A stretch of 11,669 bases of DNA, from positions 1 to 11,669 of the forward strand of contig JABMQA010000700.1 of assembly GCA_013203545.1 (NCBI GenBank), read 5' to 3'. A program made the translations under genes and the position numbers. The stretch is from Bacteroidota bacterium (GTDB taxonomy: Bacteria; Bacteroidota; Bacteroidia; Bacteroidales; 4484-276). Of this stretch, positions 6,884-11,669 are shown piece by piece. Below the pieces are notes generated by a model. It searched no databases, was not told where the DNA came from, and worked only from the letters and a program-made list of their open reading frames with translations. Numbering within the stretch: the stretch's first letter is position 1; every line of letters starts with the position of its first letter.

Positions 6884-7624
6884 ATGTTATCCATCATCAT
6901 TATCGACGACGAGCAAAGGGTTCGCGAGACCATTAAAAATATCCTGAAACTCTCAAAAGCGGAATTGGAAATTGTTGGCGAAGGCGAGAGCGTAAGTTCC
7001 GGATACGAGTTAATCAGCCAGAAAAGGCCCGATTTGGTTTTACTCGATATAAACCTGCCCGATGGAACCGGTTTTGATCTGTTACAAAAATTTGAACGCA
7101 TTACTTTTAAAACCATTTTTATTACCGCATATGAGGAATACGCGATCAATGCATTCAAATTCAGCGCACTCGATTACCTGTTGAAACCATTCAAAGCCGG
7201 GGATCTTTTGCAGGCTATCGACAAAGCCAATGAAAATATCCAGGGTGAAAAAACGGAATTAAAACTCAAGGCATTTTTGGCCAATATTGATAAGGTTAAA
7301 AAGATCGTGCTGAGGACTTCCGAAAGCATGCATATTGTAAATATCCACGACATTGTCAGGTTGGAGTCGGATGTTAATTACACCCGGTTTTTCCTGGCAA
7401 ATGGCGAAAAATATCTGGTTTCAAAAACGCTGAAAGATTACGATGAGATGCTGGAACCCTCAGGCTTTTTCAGGACCCACCAATCACACCTGGTGAATTT
7501 GGATCACATCCTGCGTTACGAAAAAACAGAAGGCGGTCACCTGATCATGGATGACGAATCCCTTGTGCCGGTATCTTCCCGTAAAAGAGAGGCGCTTTTC
7601 AGGATATTTGAGAGCCTGTGTTAA
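6884..7624 (+). CDS. LytTR-family response regulator
   Basis: A 246-residue two-domain regulator. The receiver domain (about 2-120) has the acidic pair D8/D9 in IIIIDDEQ, phosphoacceptor D55 in LVLLDINLPDG, T81 in FITAYEEYAI and K101 in YLLKPF, so it should be phosphorylatable. The LytTR DNA-binding domain (about 138-244) carries VRLESDVNYTRFFL (158-171), FFRTHQSHLVNLDHI (195-209) and VPVSSRKR (228-235), with the basic and polar residues used for DNA contact in LytTR proteins such as AgrA. It lies 36 bp after the sensor kinase on the same strand, so the two form a likely two-component pair. Many LytTR regulators in this phylum are paired with LytS-like (His_kinase) sensors; the HisKA-type partner here is less common, from what I know of the phylum. 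Confidence 0.94.
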   Translation: MLSIIIIDDEQRVRETIKNILKLSKAELEIVGEGESVSSGYELISQKRPDLVLLDINLPDGTGFDLLQKFERITFKTIFITAYEEYAINAFKFSALDYLLKPFKAGDLLQAIDKANENIQGEKTELKLKAFLANIDKVKKIVLRTSESMHIVNIHDIVRLESDVNYTRFFLANGEKYLVSKTLKDYDEMLEPSGFFRTHQSHLVNLDHILRYEKTEGGHLIMDDESLVPVSSRKREALFRIFESLC

Positions 7625-7650
7625 TCGACATTCGACCTAAATAGTTAGCT

Positions 7651-7665
7651 CGCAAAGGCGCAGAG
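7651..7665. repeat. Single degenerate 'GCAAAG(G/A)CGCA(G/A)AG'-type intergenic motif
   Basis: CGCAAAGGCGCAGAG lies in the 163-bp gap between the response regulator and the LytTR-only gene. It resembles a short motif I recall as scattered or tandem in intergenic regions of many environmental bacteria. Only one unit is present. The remainder of 7625-7787 holds a poor promoter-like pair (TTTG at 7727-7730, TACTTTTA at 7756-7763, spacing 25, too long) and no clear terminator. Confidence 0.3.
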
Positions 7666-7787
7666 TTTCTAATCAAATAAAAAGCACACCCCTGCAAATA
7701 ATAACCCACCCTCCACGAATAATCATTTTGTCATAGTTTTTAATTTATCCCGCTTTACTTTTACTATGAAAAATCGAACCATCAAAC

Positions 7788-8276
7788 ATGGAAAGGATTA
7801 TCATCGTAGAAGATTCGGGAAATGAAGAACTCATAGCAGGCTTTCTTTCAAAAATGAAAGGAAAGGTAAAGCTTGATTCGGATTTTGAGAAACTGGTTGG
7901 AAAAACCTTTTCATTCGGTGATATTTCACAGGCAGACAACCGCAACAAAAAGATCGCAGTCAGATTTCCGGAGGGAGTAAATATTATTAAAGCCGAACAG
8001 GTGATTAAAATTGAATCATCGGAGGCAGGGGCTTTAATCTACACGCTTGATGGAAATCTTATCAAAGCAAGTGAAGGTATCGAAACACTGGCGCTTAAAT
8101 TTAACCTGCCCGCTTTTGTCAGGGTTCAGGAGCATTTGTTGATCAATCTGGATTTTGTAAAGAAAATCCATTTTGGCGAAAAGATGACATTAAGGATAGT
8201 TGGTGGGGCCATGGTGCCGGTTCATGACGATATGCAAGATTCGATCTTAAAATACTTTGAAAAATATTCACAATAA
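7788..8276 (+). CDS. LytTR-only protein with vestigial receiver-like N-terminus
   Basis: A 162-residue protein. Residues about 52-160 align by eye with the LytTR domain of the upstream regulator: VIKIESSEAGALIYTL (72-87) against VRLESDVNYTRFFL, FVRVQEHLLINLDFVKKI (110-127) against FFRTHQSHLVNLDHI, and MVPVHDDMQ (142-150) against LVPVSSRKR. The N-terminus MERIIIVEDSGNEE looks like strand 1 of a receiver with its acidic residues, but only about 50 residues precede the LytTR fold and no phosphoacceptor Asp or KP motif follows. Compared with its neighbour, the RTHQS contact loop has become RVQEH and the basic SSRKR loop has become HDDMQ, so canonical DNA contacts look lost. It is 163 bp after the response regulator and 23 bp before the secreted-protein gene. 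It may modulate the neighbouring regulator or bind a different site; function is not established. Confidence 0.85.
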   Translation: MERIIIVEDSGNEELIAGFLSKMKGKVKLDSDFEKLVGKTFSFGDISQADNRNKKIAVRFPEGVNIIKAEQVIKIESSEAGALIYTLDGNLIKASEGIETLALKFNLPAFVRVQEHLLINLDFVKKIHFGEKMTLRIVGGAMVPVHDDMQDSILKYFEKYSQ

Positions 8277-8299
8277 GTTTAACCTAAAAATTCAATGCT

Positions 8300-11200
8300 A
8301 TGAAGAAATTAATGAACCTTCTAATCTCAGTCCTTATCGTATTGGGGCTGTTGTTATCTGCAAATCTTAACCTGCTAAATTCGCAAAACGTATATAGCAA
8401 GGGATTTGCAAGGTCTCAAAAAACAGTCCCTGCGCCGGCCGGGCCTGTGGAAGTTATCCAATACTGCATCCCTTTTTTGGATTGCAGTTATGGCGATGGC
8501 TTCGAAAGCTTTGCGCTCGTTGATATCGAAAATTACAATTCAGGATGCAGCCCGGATGGTTATGGTGACTTTACCGGTATGAGTACCAACCTGTCCGCCG
8601 GAGATGATTACATCCTTTATGCAGAAACCGGCTACGACGGCAACTACATTTGTGTTTGGATCGACTTTAATGATGACGGGGAATTTGAAGCGGATGAAAT
8701 GCTGATTGAAGATTTCTATCTGGAATTTGGCGCACAGTTGTATGAGATTCCGCTCACCATTCCAATGGCTTCGCAAGATGGGGAACATCGCCTGCGTGCC
8801 AGGGGTATCTGGGATGAAACAGCAACGGATCCATGTGGTGATTTTTATGATGGCGAAACTGAAGACTATACCGTAAACATCATTGGTGCAGGCTTTATTA
8901 ATGATGTGGGCATTGTTTCGATTGATATCGACGGCTTGCTCCCCCCGGGGCCGGTCACACCGATGGTAACACTCAAAAACTATGGTACAGGAACCCAAAC
9001 CGCACAGCTCTCCATTATTAATGGTGTGGACTATGGCACCAGCGCCTGGGTTCCCGATCTGCTTCCGGGTGAAACCCGGCAGATCACTTACGCAGACTGG
9101 AATGCAGAACCAGGCACTTATATGTTTCACGCTTACTTATCCGACCCCGATGAAAACCCGGATAACGATCAGCTATTTAAGGAAGTGATTGTACAGGCCT
9201 CTATTACTGCATTTGGCTTTACCCCTTATGACCTGTCCAGAGCAGATGGCAGTGTAATTTCTTTCGATCTGAGCAATCCTGGCAGTTTCGATTTTCTTGG
9301 ATCATCCATAGCAGATGAAAACCTGGTATGTGCCTGCTGGTACAACAATATGATTTATGCGGTGCAGGATGGCGGAGGTCTTTATACCATTGATCCATCT
9401 GATGGAACCATGACTTTTGTTGCAACCACTATGCCTGATATTACCGGGTTGGCTTATGATGGAACCACCATGTTTACATCTACAACAACATTTACTTTTC
9501 CCATCGGCCTCGTATCCGACCTATGGGAAATTGATCCGTTAACCGGGGAAGAAACATTTATCGGCACAATGGACAATGATCCATGTGAGATGGTTGGCAT
9601 CGCATGTGATGGAAATGGAAACCTGTATGGGTGCGACAATACCAATAATAATTTTCATTCGATAGATAAATCAACCGGTGAAGCCACAACCATTGGCAAT
9701 CTGGGGGTTAATTTTCTAACAGGAATGGATATCTCCTTTCACAAGGCCAGCAACATTTGTTACATGGCTGGTTACACCACCATAGGAAGGTTATACATGA
9801 TTGATATTGACACCGGGCAGGCAACCTTTTTGGGTGAGTTTCAGGATGGAATGGAAATTACAGCATTGGTTATTCCTGATGTAGAACCCGTACCACCACA
9901 AAACCCCCAGGCAAATGTTGAAGGGAATAGTGTTTTTCTGAGCTGGGAAGCTCCTGCAACCTGGGCAATTGATGGCTATAATATTTACAGGGACGGGCAA
10001 TTAAACGGTTACACCACCGAAACCGGTTGGGCTGATTTGTGTATGTTGCCCGGCGAATACGTTTACACAATTGCCACTGTTTTTGAAGAATCCGAATCAG
10101 ATCCTTCGACTCCGGTAAATGCTACCATTATGAACTGCTCCGTCCTTTTGCTGGAAGAAGGTTTTGAGGAATATACCATTGGTGAGCAACTCGTACTTCA
10201 GGCGGAAAATATGGGGATCGATTACTGGCACTGCTGGAGCACGCCCGCCGGCAGCGACGAAGACCCGTTTGTTTCGAATGAGCAGATATTTGAAGGTAAC
10301 AACTCGCTAATTATCGAAGGGCTTAATGACGCATACATGGACCTGGGGGGCAAAACCGAAGGTAAATTTTCAGTAAACTTTAAGCTTTATGTTCCATCGG
10401 GATTTGATGGTTTCTTTGGGATATGGAGAGAGATGTCCAGTTGGAGTAGCGGTATGGAAGCCTATTTTAACGAAGATGAAACAGGTTTTGCCATCGTAGC
10501 TAACTCTGATTGGCAGCCATTTACTTACAGCGCTGATATGTGGAATGACGTTCGGGCAGTTATTGATCTGGATAACGACTGGGCTAAACTTTACCTTAAC
10601 AATACCATGCTTTGCCAGGCGCAGTGGAGCCTGGGCCCGTCAGGTGAGCCTGGGCCCCTCAAACTGGATATCATCGATTTTTATGCAGGTGTTATGTGGG
10701 AAGGTGTTCCAAAATCCCTTGTGGACAACATTGAATTTTCGCAGATTATTGACGAACCTTTATTGCCCGAAAATCTGGTAGCATCTGTTTACGAAAATAA
10801 TGTTTCCCTTACCTGGGAAGCGCCTTTGGAAGGATTGATTGCTTATCAAATCCTGAAGGATGGGAATCCGGCGGGGAATACAAGCTCACTAACCTTTACC
10901 GATGTAGGATTGGAAACAGGTGATTATAATTATGAAGTGAAAGCCCTCTACGGGGATTGTGAATCATTGCCAGCCGGGCCGGTTATTGCTACGATACATC
11001 CTTCTCAAACCATCACCATTCCGGACGGCTGGTCAGGCTTTTCCACCTGCCTGAATCCTGATGTTCCTAATGTGGAACAGGTCTTCGCCGGAATTGTGGA
11101 AGAGTTGATCATCCTTCAAAGTGAATATGGTATGTACTGGCCTGGCGAAAATGTGAATACCATCGGTAATATCAACACACATGAGGGTTATAAAATAAAG

Positions 11201-11669
11201 GTAACAGAACAGGTTGAACTGACAATTTGGGGTGGATTGGAAACCGACAAAACCTTTTATCTGGAAGAGGGCTGGAACCTGTTGCCTGTAATCAGCCTGT
11301 GTGATGCAGACATTGTATCCTTGTTTGCCGGTACGGATGTTATGATCATTAAGGAGATAGCCGGATATGATATTTACTGGCCCGAGTTCGGTATCAATAC
11401 CCTTGGCATATGTAAACCGGGCAAAGGCTATTTTGTGTTAATGGGTTCTCCTGCAACGATTGAGTTTCCCGATTGCCTCAAATTATCCGGACAAATATCC
11501 AATAACAAACCCATGCAAAGAAACATGCCCGTGATCTGGAACCATGTTGAACCCACTCCCGGATCGCATTTAATTTATATTCCACACAAAGTAGCCTTAA
11601 ATGGAGGATTACAATCCGGCGACATCCTCGGGGCATTTGAGCCCCGGGGTTTCTGCGCCGGCATTTACG
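8300..11669 (+). CDS. Large secreted multidomain protein (GEVED, propeller, FnIII, LamG-like, YWP repeats), 3'-truncated
   Basis: An open frame of 1123 codons that continues past the right edge. Residues 1-29 are a Sec signal peptide (MKKLMNLLISVLIVLGLLLS...). Then, in order: a GEVED domain (about 53-193), with WIDFNDDGEFEADE, an EF-hand-like acidic loop, and the hallmark GETEDYTVNI; a CARDB-like beta-sandwich (about 199-297); a beta-propeller-like stretch with repeated 'LYxIDPxTG / G.DGNLYG' patterns (about 301-528); an FnIII domain (529-608); a concanavalin/LamG-like domain (613-812); a second FnIII (816-900); two GW/YWP repeats (908-979, 987-1057); and the start of an 'HLIYIPHKVALNGG...SGDILGAF' module. 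Such architectures in Bacteroidota are usually exported and displayed by the type IX system; the C-terminal sorting domain would lie outside the window. It is 23 bp after the LytTR-only gene and probably co-transcribed. An adhesin or matrix-binding role is inferred only. Confidence 0.92.
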   Translation, partial: MKKLMNLLISVLIVLGLLLSANLNLLNSQNVYSKGFARSQKTVPAPAGPVEVIQYCIPFLDCSYGDGFESFALVDIENYNSGCSPDGYGDFTGMSTNLSAGDDYILYAETGYDGNYICVWIDFNDDGEFEADEMLIEDFYLEFGAQLYEIPLTIPMASQDGEHRLRARGIWDETATDPCGDFYDGETEDYTVNIIGAGFINDVGIVSIDIDGLLPPGPVTPMVTLKNYGTGTQTAQLSIINGVDYGTSAWVPDLLPGETRQITYADWNAEPGTYMFHAYLSDPDENPDNDQLFKEVIVQASITAFGFTPYDLSRADGSVISFDLSNPGSFDFLGSSIADENLVCACWYNNMIYAVQDGGGLYTIDPSDGTMTFVATTMPDITGLAYDGTTMFTSTTTFTFPIGLVSDLWEIDPLTGEETFIGTMDNDPCEMVGIACDGNGNLYGCDNTNNNFHSIDKSTGEATTIGNLGVNFLTGMDISFHKASNICYMAGYTTIGRLYMIDIDTGQATFLGEFQDGMEITALVIPDVEPVPPQNPQANVEGNSVFLSWEAPATWAIDGYNIYRDGQLNGYTTETGWADLCMLPGEYVYTIATVFEESESDPSTPVNATIMNCSVLLLEEGFEEYTIGEQLVLQAENMGIDYWHCWSTPAGSDEDPFVSNEQIFEGNNSLIIEGLNDAYMDLGGKTEGKFSVNFKLYVPSGFDGFFGIWREMSSWSSGMEAYFNEDETGFAIVANSDWQPFTYSADMWNDVRAVIDLDNDWAKLYLNNTMLCQAQWSLGPSGEPGPLKLDIIDFYAGVMWEGVPKSLVDNIEFSQIIDEPLLPENLVASVYENNVSLTWEAPLEGLIAYQILKDGNPAGNTSSLTFTDVGLETGDYNYEVKALYGDCESLPAGPVIATIHPSQTITIPDGWSGFSTCLNPDVPNVEQVFAGIVEELIILQSEYGMYWPGENVNTIGNINTHEGYKIKVTEQVELTIWGGLETDKTFYLEEGWNLLPVISLCDADIVSLFAGTDVMIIKEIAGYDIYWPEFGINTLGICKPGKGYFVLMGSPATIEFPDCLKLSGQISNNKPMQRNMPVIWNHVEPTPGSHLIYIPHKVALNGGLQSGDILGAFEPRGFCAGIY
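8456..8878 (+). other. GEVED domain coding region
   Basis: This segment encodes residues about 53-193 of the secreted protein. It opens with YCIPFLDCSYGDGFESFALVD-type sequence (key residues YC..., SYGDG), carries the strand pair TNLSAGDDYILYAETGYD and VWIDFNDDGEFEADE, and closes with HRLRARGIWDE...DPCGDFYDGETEDYT. The terminal GETEDYT motif is what names the family. The DFNDDGEFEADE loop places acidic or amide groups at positions 1, 3, 5, 9 and 12 as in calcium-binding loops, so metal stabilisation is plausible. Confidence 0.85.
11021..11236 (+). repeat. GW/YWP protein repeat, copy 1
   Basis: Encodes about 72 residues (908-979) with the pattern GW at the start, a VFAGIVEELIILQ core, YGMYWP 35 residues on, VNTIGNI, then GYKIKV and a closing beta-strand LTIWGG. 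This repeat type is common near the C-terminal ends of Bacteroidota secreted proteins. Copy 2 follows after about 20 bases. Confidence 0.75.
11258..11470 (+). repeat. GW/YWP protein repeat, copy 2
   Basis: Encodes residues 987-1057. It keeps GWNLLPV, SLFAGTDVMIIK, YDIYWPEFGINTLG and GKGYFVLM at nearly the same spacing as copy 1 (GW to YWP 35 residues in both), but the residues between the landmarks are largely different. The two copies are therefore an old protein-level duplication, not a recent DNA duplication. Confidence 0.75.

Noticed and set aside
8540..9130. A 196-codon minus-strand frame
   Set aside because: It lies opposite the GEVED/CARDB-coding region, which has clear domain signatures on the plus strand; no family features in the antisense frame.
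10627..10657. Direct repeat GAGCCTGGGCCC, two copies 19 bases apart
   Set aside because: It lies within the LamG-like coding region and encodes a short Gly/Pro-rich turn; a single pair with an internal GGGCCC is weak evidence for an element.
11629..11646. CGGGGC/GCCCCG inverted repeat with a 6-nt loop
   Set aside because: It is inside an open coding frame with no T-run after it; most likely codon-driven chance symmetry.
1..11669. CRISPR array, tRNA, rRNA or insertion sequence
   Set aside because: No spaced direct repeats, no cloverleaf or rRNA-like sequence and no transposase or terminal inverted repeats were seen.

Overview
The window looks like a chromosomal segment of a Bacteroidota member, probably from an environmental Bacteroidales/Marinilabiliales-type lineage. 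The reasons are moderate AT-richness, weak Shine-Dalgarno signals, several starts preceded by the Bacteroidota -7 motif TAnnTTTG, an ORF6N-domain protein, a LytTR response regulator, and a very large secreted multidomain protein with GEVED and 'GW...YWP...GY' repeat modules of the type found in type IX-secreted proteins. The taxonomic placement is inferred from gene content, not from a marker gene.

Layout. Positions 1-128 carry no gene, only a small tandem direct repeat. Four genes then lie on the minus strand (read right to left): a four-helix membrane protein (4551-4961), a MOSC-MogA/MoaB fusion overlapping it by 4 bp (3634-4554), a 901-residue SNF2-type helicase (720-3425) behind its own candidate promoter, and an ORF6N-domain putative DNA-binding protein (129-659). 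From 5021 onward everything is on the plus strand: a 7-TM/PAS/HisKA/HATPase sensor kinase, a LytTR response regulator, a short LytTR-only protein, and the first 1123 codons of a secreted protein that runs off the right edge. No gene-free stretch exceeds about 210 bases. The gap 3426-3633 holds the helicase promoter candidate; 7625-7787 holds one short degenerate GCAAAG-type motif.

How the genes may work together. Kinase and response regulator form a likely two-component system. The LytTR-only protein sits 23 bp before the secreted-protein gene, so that pair is probably co-transcribed and may be controlled by the upstream system. The LytTR-only protein starts like a receiver but lacks most of one, and it has lost the residues that its neighbour uses at both canonical DNA-contact loops, so it may be a modulator rather than a classical DNA binder.

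The most striking signal is at the left. Two 35-bp perfect palindromes, each with 17-bp arms and a 1-nt centre, share the same core. One fills the gap just upstream of the ORF6N gene; the other lies inside the gene, in the codons for its conserved LRSQ-type motif. The two copies differ at three arm positions, and every difference is mirrored in the opposite arm. The intergenic copy, read in the same register, would itself spell the ORF6N-like peptide LRSQIVTLN. This suggests a sequence selected for symmetry and for coding at once, possibly an autoregulatory operator embedded in the family's own protein motif.
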